From: Aporrectodea caliginosa
Lineage: Eukaryota > Annelida > Clitellata > Crassiclitellata > Lumbricidae
DNA: 64,000 nt
Assembly (NCBI GenBank): GCA_020284085.1
Contig: JACEVL010000420.1
Location: 1,729,001 to 1,793,000 of the forward strand
Direction of reading: 5' to 3'
The position numbers and the translations under genes were made by a program. A model generated the notes under the pieces. The model did no database searches, was not told where the DNA came from, and saw only the letters and a program-made list of their open reading frames with translations. This document shows, one piece after another, positions 35,083 through 45,752 of this stretch. Position 1 is the first letter of the stretch. Each line of letters begins with the position of its first letter.

Positions 35083-35215
35083 GCAGTGTCTCGAGAACAT
35101 ATCAGCGCTTTTGTGAGGTACTTATAGCTAGCTCAGCGTTTTTGTGGTACTCAAAAGGCGCTACAGTATGTATCCTGAAACATACATACATACCTACATA
35201 CATACAGATATACAT
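35083..35215 (+). repeat. SINE-like 3' tail with (CATA)n
   Basis: TTTGCAGTGTCTCGAGAACA, CAAAAGGCGCTACAGTATG, then CATACATAC repeats. Paralogous to 22634 and 30286. Confidence 0.6.
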
Positions 35216-35284
35216 ACAAGCAGCTCAATTGCTGCCTATTGGTGCATGCAGTGAATAAAACTATGAAATTCCTATGGATATATT

Positions 35285-35345
35285 TCTATTGTAACTGGTT
35301 GCGGTCTGTCAACCTGTCAGATAATAAAGCGAATATATATATCGT
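35285..35345 (+). repeat. retroelement 3' end (GGTTGCGGTCTGTCAACC family)
   Basis: Matches 17045-17120 and 38625-38695, with an AATATATA tail. Confidence 0.45.
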
Positions 35346-36368
<1,023 letters not shown>

Positions 36369-36524
36369 GCGACTACTAAAACTAATTATTACACGATGTA
36401 AATTTTCAGTCTGAGTACCATTTAACAGACAGACCGCAACTTTTCTCATAGAAGAAAATAGCTATAATTATTAGTGTAATGTCAGTACGACAATGAACCG
36501 ATGGATTGGATTGGGTTATCTCTT

Positions 36525-38160
36525 TTATATTGACTTCACACGGGGGATGAAGCTACGATCGTCTTTATTTGGCAATTTAAAGTCATGAGGTCTTTGGCGC
36601 AGTGCATAGCACCGTCGGACTGTCGGTAAAAGGCTGCGCAGTACATGACTTGAGTTCCATATGACTGCCTGAAAAAGCTGATTGTCTGCCTTTTCCATCA
36701 TACAGACTACATCTGGCTGCTGATGGGAGGTAGCCCATTCGCTTGACTCGATGTAAAAACCTTTGTAGACCGTTTCGATCGCTGGCGGAGGTGTATACCC
36801 CCACCAGGCCGGTGAGGCATACAGAAGGCGTGCAATTGTGGTAGCCCGTGTGACCTCGTGAAGTGCCGCTGATGGAAGACCGTGTACCCTCAGAACTCTG
36901 ATCGCATGTAGCGAGCTTAAGCAGGCGCCATAGGCGGAGACTTGGTCTTGGGTTTGGGGGGACCGGCGGATCGGCCGAAGGACGATCGGCGAGGCGCGAA
37001 GCGCCGAGCAGGAATTTCCACACTGTAATGGTAGCACTTTAAGCTGTCATTTGAAAAAAATTTCTATAATTTGAGTGCTGATAGGAACCAGCTGTCACTG
37101 TAGCTTAGATGTAGATTGAGTCGTGTTTGAGTTTGGGGAGGGGTTTGAGGAGGGGATTTTTTGAATTTCCACACTGTAATGGTAGCACTTTAAGGTGTCA
37201 TGTGAAAAAAATGCTCTATAATTTGAGTGCTGATAGGAACCAGCTGTCACTCGTAGCTAAGATGTAGATTGAGTCGTGTTTGAGTTTGGGGAGGGGTTTA
37301 CATATTTAAATTTTTTGAACACTGTAATGGTAGCATTTTAAGCTGTCATTTGAAAAAAATTGCTCTATAAGGAGTGCTGACCGGGGAACCAGCTGTCACT
37401 GTAGCTTAGATGTAGATTGAGTCGTGTTTGAGTTTGGGGAAGTAATTGCCACACTGTAATGGTAGCATTTTAAGCTGTCAAAAAATATTGCTCTATAATT
37501 TGAGTACTGATAGGAACCAGCTGTCACTGTAGCTTACATGTAGTTTGAGTCGTGTTTGAGTTTGGGGAAACGAATTTCCACACTGCAATGGTAGCATTTC
37601 AAGCTGTCATCTGAACAAAATTGCTCTATTATTTGAGTGCTGATAAGAACCAGTTGTCACTCATAGCTATTATTATTATATTCATGAAATATTTCTGAAA
37701 TATTGGGGGGGATATAAGTAGCTCCGTCCCCCCACCTCAAGTTTCGGGGGGACCCCGACTGTCCCCCCCTAAGTCTCCGCCCCTGGCAGGCGCCCACCAC
37801 CTGACGGACATGAGCTGATGCTCTTAAGTCGTCGGAGATAGTGACTCCTAGTATAACCATTTCGGTTACTCGCTCCATATCCATTACGGGCGGGACATCC
37901 TTGTTTCTGCAGCCACGTCGGAAGATCAGCATTTCACGAGATTTGTTCTTATTCAGTCTTAGATTGTTCCTTTCCGCCCAGTCAGATACGTTGTTCAGCT
38001 CCTCTTGAATCGAGTGCCTCATGCTAGCTCCAGTGATTAAGTAAGTATCATCTGCATACTTGCTGATCTTGTTCAGGCAGTGAATAGGATGTAAATCAAA
38101 AGCATCTATGACGTAACCCGACGGACCAAACCCGGACCCCTGAACAACGCTGGCATTGAT
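36525..38160 (-). mobile_element. non-LTR retrotransposon, RT domain to C-terminus, interrupted
   Basis: On the minus strand: an RT active-site segment KYADDTYLI (about 38070-38045), then SDWAERNNLRLNKNKSREML, ending at VVGAC. A hAT-like insertion (36929-37785) follows, and then the frame resumes as LSSLHAIRVLRVHGLP, ARLLYASPAWWGYTPP and a final RPHDFKLPNKDDRSFIPR. The same C-terminus is at 16735-16975. It is 5'-truncated and inactive. It lies in the presumed 5' UTR intron of SDR-E. Confidence 0.8.
36929..37785. mobile_element. hAT-like non-autonomous transposon, 857 bp, 8-bp TSD
   Basis: It is flanked by a perfect 8-bp duplication, GCAGGCGC (36921-36928 and 37786-37793). The ends are CATAGGCGGAGACTT and, inverted, CAGGGGCGGAGACTT. 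The CAGGGGCGGA end and the 8-bp duplication fit the hAT superfamily. The core is five copies of a 130-150-bp tandem unit (starts about 37012, 37163, 37310, 37443, 37572) with CACTGTAATGGTAGCA, AACCAGCTGTCACT and GAGTCGTGTTTGAGTTTGGG. There is no transposase frame. Confidence 0.85.
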
Positions 38161-38219
38161 GGATGCCAGTGTTGCAGTTTGGATCTGTAGATTATCCGTA
38201 TATCTGCTATGTACACGTA

Positions 38220-38400
38220 TAGTTCAGTAGTCGAAACTGTAAAAATAAGAACAGTAAGATTATATCTAGGACACGAAGTTTTTAAGCCTACCGTGAGTTG
38301 CGCAACAAATCCTTACACGACGTCTGCAGCACCGTCTAGCAGTCTTAGTCAGCGCACAACGAAAACAGACTTGTGGCCTTTGATACAGGTACATAGTTCG
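38220..38400 (-). promoter_or_regulatory. candidate promoter/first exon of SDR-E
   Basis: The minus strand has TATCAAAGGCCACAAGTCTG (38385-38366) and the donor-like CTCACG|GTAGGC (exon end about 38292). It is more diverged than the blocks at C, D and F, and 3.4 kb from the coding exon because of the LINE and hAT insertions. Confidence 0.33.
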
Positions 38401-38624
38401 TTGGCAGCTCTAAGCAGGCCTATTATGTATGCGGGCGGCGGGGGCCCGATAGCGCATTGGATAACACACTGGCATAGAGGGCAAGAGGTACCGAGATTGA
38501 GATCCGTAGGCGGACATGCTTTGTAGGCTGCTATTAGCGCCACGTATTGCAGGCTGTCTGTTCTGTTAGTAGTTGAGATTTATGTCTTCTGTCATTTGTG
38601 TTCTTGTGAATTGTTTCAATTGCA

Positions 38625-38695
38625 TAACTGTACACTGTAACCGTTTGCGGTTTGTCAATCGGATTGTTTCAATAAAGAATATCATTATTATCATG
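38625..38695 (+). repeat. retroelement 3' end (GTTTGCGGTTTGTCAATC family)
   Basis: Followed by TTCAATAAAGAATATCATTA. Same family as 17045 and 35285. Confidence 0.45.
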
Positions 38696-39111
38696 GTCTT
38701 TGTCACTATCACTAGAAACTTTGTAACATTTAGATAATTTAACAGGTGACCATAGATTTTATCAATGCTCATTATCCCGACCAGCTTAGATAGGTACTGA
38801 CTTTAGGCTAAAAATTTACTCAGGCGTGAAGATGAAGCAAGTTATTTGCCACATACTCGTATATGCTCATGCATACATGGTCGATTAGGCTTTTAAACTG
38901 AATTACTAAGTCAAACCCATAGCTTAGAGGCCTACATCCCAAAATAATTCACGAGGCATAGGAGCAGACTATGTACGTAGTCTATTATGTACATTTGGAT
39001 GTACAACTCAAATTTACACGAACCAGAATCGTAATTGTAATCTCGAGATGTCTACAGCGCCAAAACAGTTTTAATAAACCGCTGGAACCCTTTAACGAAC
39101 GGTGCTCATGG

Positions 39112-39385
39112 GGCGGGGAGATGGTTGAATGGTAACACGCTGGCACGAATATCAGAAGGACGCGGGTTCGATACCCGCTAGCCACAAAGGTTAACTCAGC
39201 CTTCCATTCGCTAAGTGGCGTTGGTCAAATGGGCAGTAGGACAGATGGGCGCCTTGCAGGCTGCCATACAGTTAAATTCGATTCCTGTTAAACTTGCTAT
39301 CCTAAGTTACTACTATGTCATGTAATCTGCCTGCGTACTTGTCAGTTTGAAATGGAAAAAGAAAATTATCATCATTATCATCTGA
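39112..39385 (+). repeat. tRNA-derived SINE, family 2
   Basis: The head reads GATGGTTGAATGGTAACACG (A box) and GCGGGTTCGATACCCGC (B box with a perfect T-arm stem). The acceptor arms do not pair, so it is not a tRNA gene. The body has CCTTCCATTCGCTAAGTGGC and GGCGCCTTGCAGGCTGCCAT. The tail is (ATTATC)n-like. The minus-strand copy at 1130-1414 shares head and body. Confidence 0.75.
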
Positions 39386-39689
39386 GTTTCTCGAGATCTG
39401 AATGTATAGCATTACGCAAAAGTTGGGCCTAGGCACGTTGCATGTTCCATATTGACAGAACAGTGAATATCAATGTTACATAGGCAAGCCCGAAGTTGCC
39501 GTAGAAATTTCCTGGAGATTTTGTTAAATGGTAATTAGAACCGAAAATATTCAGAAAAATAACTGGTGTAACTAACTATCAGAGACGAAAACAACTTTTA
39601 TGATCGTAGTGGATAAATTATATTAATAAATTTAAAGCATATTGAGTTTGTTCTTCGGCTTCCACTGCAAGCATTTCTATGACCGAGAT

Positions 39690-39770
39690 AATATTCAACC
39701 CATAATTATGTGCTCGATACGGCTCTCACATGGGAATGTGGGTCCTACTTGGCGTACACATACTGAGAGA
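39690..39770. repeat. CCCATA-type repeat, 3' flank of SDR-F
   Basis: CAACCCATAATTATGTGCTC and CACATGGGAATGTGGGTCC. Paralogous to 17890, 25325 and 31735. Confidence 0.5.
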
Positions 39771-39954
39771 GTAATGAAAAGGGAACATTTGAAAGTTAAT
39801 ATAATTCAGCATGTTTGCCTGATTGGCTGCACATCTTTCCGTCTGAATCAATTAGCTTATACATGTAGTTTAGTCATGAATATAGAGCCTTTTTTCTTGA
39901 CAGCGGGCTGACAGAAACCGTAGGTGAAAGCAAGAGCTAACTACAACATCCGGG

Positions 39955-42943
39955 CTAGATGTCGGACTTCGTACGACACTGAAACTCCGGCATTTGGGAG
40001 CATATTATCCAATCGGAAAGACATTCCGGCAACATCTGGAGAAATATGGCAATCTTGGCATCATTCCCGACGACGTATCTGGCTCTAGGATAGACTCCGA
40101 ACAAGGCGTGTTCATATGAGTCTATGACGACATTAATTGGTGTCGTAACATCCTTGTGACCAGTTTGCATGTTCAATAACTTCTCACGTTCTGAAGCCAG
40201 AAAAAAATTTATCAGTCATTAGTAACACTTAAATGGTCACTATAGCAGATGCGTGGGCTGTGTAGAAGAAGAAGAGCACTTTATAAAGCTAGCTTTGAGA
40301 GGCATTCATGGGAATTGAGTGTTAACGACTGTAATTAAGGATGAATTTTCAGTCCATTACCTCCCCATTCGCGAGTGATTCAGACATCTCCAGGGCACAG
40401 CCAGTGTACCCAATTTGAAGCTCATAAATTTTCTATGTAGCCAGGGTCGGCGATACCAACAGACAAACTGGACATCCGCCCAGGGCGCAACCACGCCCGC
40501 ATATTACGTTACTAAACTTGTCATACTGTTTGATTTATTGAATGCATAAGATTGCATGGTTTGTAAGTCGGAGAAGAATGCGAAGAATGCGATAGAATGG
40601 AGGTGGAGCAGGAGCCCCCGGAGGAAGACGAAGATACCGGCGCTACCAGAAGACGAAAAAGAAGAAGACCAGAAGAAAACGAAGAAGAAGAGCAAGAAGG
40701 AGGAGGAGAAGAAGAAGAAGAAGAATGAGAAGAGAAGAAGAAGAAGGAAGAAGAAGAGAAGAAGAAGAAGAAGATGAGGAGGAGGAGGAGGAGAGGAGGA
40801 GAAGAATGAGGAGGAGGGAGGGAGGAAGAAGAAGAAAAAGATGAAGAAAAAGGAGGAGGATGAGGAAGAAGAAGAGGAGGATGAAAAGAGCAGTCGCTTA
40901 TGCTAGTCATGGGTCATATATAGTATGAAGTGTCGGTGACTTCATTTTTCTCAGCCTCGGTATACGAGGACGGGTGACCTTTCCTCTCCCTCGGCGTTTC
41001 ATGGAATATAAGCTAAGCTTCAATGCGTAGTTGACACGGCTGGTTAGAGAGAATGTACTGTCTCGATGCAATGTATTAGTTTTACTGATCATTTGCTGCA
41101 TCTAACCTTGCTTTAGTAATTTCTCTCCCTCTTCCGTTGCGTGATCTTTGTTAATTCTTCGAAAAGCTGCTTCGAACTCTTCAACCTTTTTTTCTGGGCT
41201 TGAAATGTTAGTTTTAACGCCACCTGGTTCAACCAGAAGAACCTTGCAACCGAACTGCCGAAGGGATCGCCTGAACAATTAACCACAGATAATCAATAAC
41301 AGGTCGGCCTATTACGTAAGCAGTTACCGAATATTGCGTCTAAATGATAACAAAGTAAGTAAGAATATTCTTTATTTTACGCACAGTAGCTTACAGGCGA
41401 ATGCAATATACAAAATATAAGAGAAACATCAATAGAATTACATGACGTTTGATTTTAAAGCAAGAGAACGTTACGGTGGAACGTACACCCCTTAGAGAGT
41501 TTGACGATGATACATTACAGTACTTTTTGTACTTCGTGTATAATTAATTATTAGTTGTGCCAGTTGACGTAGGCTAGTTTGACGTAATGCGTAAAAACGA
41601 AAACAGGAAATCGGAATATAAACAAAAAGAAAGCATGTAACTAAAGTCATGCATAATATTATGTTCTATATCAAATTCACCTGAGTCCATCCGTAAATGC
41701 CTCCATTCCGTATTTTGACACGCAGTAGGAGACACAAATTGGTAGAGTAAATCGTCCACCTAACGAGGAGATGTTCAGTATCCGACCCCGTGCTTTTTTC
41801 ACTAACGGCAAAAACGTCATTGTGACGTCAATAGTGCCGAGAAGATTTGTTTCTGCCTGTCGTCTGTACAAGGCAGTGTCGATCAGTTCGAGTGGAAGTA
41901 TTTCAACAATGGCGGCGTTGTTTACTAATCCCCAGAGGCCTAAATAAGTGAAAAATTAAAGGTAGAAACATTTGAACAAAATCCGATCATAGTAGGAAAT
42001 TCACATGTAGAGGAAATTCTTGTAGAAGACGAGAAATCGACTTAGAGCGCTCTTACACATACAATTTTTGAAATTGTTTTGGGCATGAATTTGAACAGGG
42101 ATGCACATATATGACTTAAAAGATCTCACACTAATTATTCAGGCTACTTGATGTAGATCTAGTATGCATGTAAAACCTATTAAAGTTACATCAAACAGCT
42201 AAAAAAAAACAAGGGTGATGAGAAGGAGGAAAGAAGAGGACGAAGAACAACAACAACACTAAGGAGGAGGAAAAGGAAAAGGAGGGGAAGGAGAAGGATG
42301 AGGAGGAGAAGGAGAAGGATGAGAAGGAGATGGAGGAGGAGGTGATAAATATGCTATGGCCAATGTAGGCCTTGTCTTATTGCTATGGGCCAAAAAATAT
42401 GATAACAAACCGTTATAATCAAATTGTAAAACAAACTAACGAGTATAACTGCTTAGAAGATTGGCATTCACCAAAGCAATTTCTTGCTTGCATAAATAAA
42501 TTGAAATTACTACTATGAGTGACAGAAAAATGATAGATCGTGTATTGATTATATCTAGGCCAGAAATATCACAGTTATTAGTTTACTAAAGTAATATTAT
42601 TACCAGTGTTCTTGGGAAGATGTGACGATACGTATTCAAACGCTGAACGCACGCTGTCTGGATTCGAGACATCCATCAGAATCGGATGAACACGATCGGA
42701 AAAAGTCTCCTTGAGCTCCTGGACGCTTTCCTGTTTTCGACATCCTGCAAAGACGTGACATCCGAGTTTCTCCAGTCGTCTAACCGCTTCAAGTCCCATT
42801 CCATGTCCACATCCGGTGACGAGGACGTAATGGTCGCCATATCGACCAATGCGAGGTATACGCACGAGTCGGTCGAGGATCTTATAGAGGACGTAGAGAG
42901 ACAGGAAGAGACCAACGAGAGAAATGGTATCGCAGCACGTCAT
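39955..42943 (-). CDS. SDR-F: membrane-anchored short-chain dehydrogenase/reductase (SDR9C-like), 4 exons
   Basis: Exons: 42943-42604, 41939-41681, 41270-41107, 40190-39955 (332 residues). It has an anchor, TGCGHGMG, NNAA, and catalytic N145, S172, Y185 and K189. Exon 1 and the middle of exon 2 (TALYRRQAETNLLG) match SDR-C. The rest of exon 2 (VEILPLEL, SSLGGRFTLP), exon 3 (NISSPEK, FRRINKD) and exon 4 (VVIDSYEHALFG, AKIAIFLQM) match SDR-D, so it looks like a mosaic. One exon 3 change, RQFGCK for RPFGCK, is unique. All introns are GT-AG. Confidence 0.9.
40255..41050 (-). repeat. SINE family 3 region split by a purine tract (SDR-F intron 3)
   Basis: 40300-40445 and 40890-41050 match the SDR-D layout (GAGTGTTAACGACTGTAATT; GTCGGTGACTTCATTTTTCT), with the purine tract 40590-40885 between them. 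Confidence 0.55.
40590..40885 (+). repeat. (GAA)n/(GGA)n polypurine tract in SDR-F intron 3
   Basis: About 295 bases of nearly pure purine on the plus strand. Same intron position as in SDR-D. Confidence 0.9.
41345..41445 (-). repeat. retroelement 3' end (AATAAAGAATATTCTTACTTACTT family)
   Basis: On the minus strand it ends AATAAAGAATATTCTTACTT. The same end occurs on the plus strand at about 54945-54978. It is inserted in SDR-F intron 2 and absent from the matching place in SDR-D. Confidence 0.55.
42195..42345 (+). repeat. GGA/GAA-rich purine tract in SDR-F intron 1
   Basis: AGGAGGAGAAGGAGAAGGATG-type units. Paralogous to the tracts in intron 1 of D and E. Confidence 0.85.
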
Positions 42944-43149
42944 TTCCAGGCAGAGGTTTCACCTTCAGATTATGTGAACTGTAGTTAAATACAGGAATAC
43001 GTGAAATCAATCCAACAGAAACCATGACTCTGCTTCAATTTATTGCTTGTAAGAGGGTCATTTTTAGGCATTTTCTGCCCTGTCTCGAAAACATATCATC
43101 GCTATATTGTGAGGTACTTATAATTACCTCAGCGCTTTAAATACAACTC

Positions 43150-43440
43150 AATTGCTGTGATGGGTAACTAATTAATTGGATTCTTATCGATTAGCTAATC
43201 GATTAGACAATCAGTACATTTTAATTGTAATCGATTAGCTACAAGATTTTGCTAATTTTAATTCTACTTGATTAGCAAATTTCAGTAGCTAATTAATAAT
43301 TCTAATCGATTTGCAATTTAACTAATTAGCTAATCGATTAGCTGTTATTCTAGCCTTGGCTAAATCTTATTCCAATTTATTAGCTACAAGATTTTGCAAA
43401 ATTCTAATTCTAATCGATTAGCATTTTAAGCAGTCGTGCC
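43150..43440. mobile_element. TAATCGATTAG-rich repeat element
   Basis: Several copies of ATCGATTAGC / GCTAATCGAT in both orientations (near 43189, 43203, 43228, 43307, 43334, 43415). The edges TGATGGGTAACTAA and GTCGTGCCCATCTCT could be imperfect inverted ends. It interrupts the upstream region of SDR-F relative to C-E. Non-coding. Confidence 0.45.
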
Positions 43441-43639
43441 CATCTCTCCTCCGTTACTACCAATGAGTACACACATGTACACTGGAGAACACAATGAAAT
43501 CCCTATAGTAGGCTATACGTATAGGATACATCTATGTTCGGGCTTGGTACTAGTATAAACGCCTAGCCGCAAATTAGGTCAGAAAGTAGGGACATCGAGT
43601 TTGTTTTGATGATACACCTATCTGTCTCTTATTATCGTT

Positions 43640-43880
43640 TCACAAAAAATTAAATTCAGTCGTCAATCATGCCGCTTAGATCTTCATCTGCAACACGTCA
43701 TAGTTCGTTGGTCAAAAATGTAAAAGAAAAACAGTTAAGAGAATATTTTCGAGACAAAGCCATGTAAACCTACCATTAGTTGCGCAACCAATCCTTACGC
43801 GATGTGATACTTTCAGTCTGAAGTACCATTTAACAGTCAGAGCACAGCGAAACCAGACTTTTGACCATTAAGATAGGTAC
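43640..43880 (-). promoter_or_regulatory. candidate promoter/first exon of SDR-F
   Basis: The minus strand has TTAATGGTCAAAAGTCTGG (about 43872-43854), AAATGGTACTTCAGACTGAA and the donor-like ACTAATG|GTAGGT (exon end about 43774). Same order as in C and D; the TATA-like word is absent here. Confidence 0.4.
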
Positions 43881-44030
43881 ATAGTTCGTTCGCAACTATA
43901 GCTTAAGTACGTGTTTGCGATTATGGTGTCTGTAAATAGAACTAATCTCGTAACCTTCTGATCTGATATTAATTGACAGGTGAGCTTAAACCTGAATCAA
44001 ACAGAATTCTATTCTTCCGGTCAGCTCTAA

Positions 44031-44514
44031 ATACCGACATTATACATCCAAAATATCTAACATATACATCAGTATATCAATATAGCAGGTGTAAGAAGAT
44101 TTACAGCATTTTAATTATTACTCATATAATATATGCAATATGCTGATATAGGGTTATAAACTAAAAGCCATGTATACCCATGGGTATGATAGTTTCGTGT
44201 ATAGGCGTATACATCCAACAATAATTCATTAGCAAACTATGTAACGTAGTCTATATGCAGGCTATATTTGGATGTACAAGTCTAATTTACACGAATCGGA
44301 ATCGTATTCGAAATAATATTATTACGAATTCTCGGCATTTCTACAGCACCCAGACAGCTTTAAACAAGGCCTACGTCGCTGGAACCAGCTTAAACAACGG
44401 TGTTCATCAAAACAAAATCGATGGAATGCAGCTGAGATCATAATCAGTTCCATGCAGGTCAAGGTCGTTCGTCGAAGTTTCAAGCAAGCATAGTCGGTGT
44501 ATATATATTGTACA
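44031..44514. other. intergenic region, no gene seen
   Basis: 44215-44350 resembles 38975-39075 (TTACACGAA(T/C)C(G/A)GAATCGTA, TTCTACAGCACC), which suggests a shared upstream segment of SDR-E and F or a diverged repeat. Short frames here are not supported as genes. Confidence 0.35.
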
Positions 44515-44515
44515 C

Positions 44516-44561
<46 letters not shown>

Positions 44562-44605
44562 ATTATATATATATATATATATATTATCATATATATTATC
44601 TATAT
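44515..44605. repeat. (TA)n microsatellite
   Basis: Two TA runs separated by TACATAATTA, with ATATATTATC at the right edge. Confidence 0.9.
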
Positions 44606-45752
44606 ATTTAGGTGGTGGACTATGTCTAGAAGTTGTGCTGTGAGATAGGTAGGACATGATTTGTGGAAAAGGTATGTTTTCAGTTTTAAGTGAAAGACCA
44701 GCGAAGAGATAGCAAGAGGTGAAGTTTTGGTGAGTTAGCACAATTGAAGATAATCGTTCCAATACTTGCGGACTGTTATAAATGTGCGGATTATAAGTGT
44801 TGGGGTTGTGTTAACAGTCTATTTTTAGGTTGAGCGACGGTCAATGGATTGGCGACACTATCACGGGAGATAGCTTGAACGGGCCGACAGTAATTCAGGT
44901 GACATTTCGGCGGAACTTATATTACCATGAACAATTCCAGCTATAGGCGTAATGATTGCACTCACCATCGGTGAAGCTCAGGCGCTTCAGGGAGACTACT
45001 GAGCCACACTCCCTCAAATTCTGAGACTACCAAAATTAGTGTAGCTAAGGAAAGTTTCAGGCACTCCCAAGGTTGTCTCAGGGCGGAACTGCTTTTCAAA
45101 TCCTTGGGCCTGATTATTATTTTCTGCATTAATTAATCAACGAACAGTAGGTCAGCTATACAAGTTTATCACCATGAAGTTGAACCAATTCATTTAGGAC
45201 TAATGACCGGGAAAATTATAAATTTAGACCATGGCTTTGTGCGATTCTGTCTTTTACAGGTAATCCAACGCTGTACACATCATAATTTTAGTACTTGATA
45301 GAAAAACAATACATGAATGGAAGGATATCTTATTCTTGGCGTATTTCGAATGTCCCAGCGAGTTCAAATGACAAGGCACTACTTGCAAGACAGTACAATT
45401 TCAATTGCTTTTAAACGGACTCACTGTCCGGAAAATTATTCATCGCTCATCTGTTTCCCGTTCACACTGTCCAGCCGTTCCGTAGTATCACCGGTGCATC
45501 TAATACACCGTTCTACAGTGTATAGTTCTTTTGACGCTCGTGCATAAAATACCCATTCCGCTAAGCAGACAACATTAACAAACAAAATGCGGGCATATTC
45601 AATTAATTATCGACTACTCATGCCTCTTCTGTCAGAAAAAGACAATATCAGATGCCTATCAAAGTCTAGAAAATCACTACAGACTGGGAGTTATGCTATT
45701 CTTGAACTAGACATTAAGTTAAGTCAATACGTTCCCATACTGTCTTATTGGC
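44606..45752. other. intergenic region between SDR-F and SDR-G, no gene seen
   Basis: Unique-looking sequence with scattered short frames and no domain that I recognise. No repeat family is identified. Confidence 0.35.

Noticed and set aside
39112..39190. Possible tRNA gene (A and B boxes, good T-arm)
   Set aside because: The acceptor arms do not pair, and the sequence continues into a body shared with 1130-1414, so it is a SINE head.
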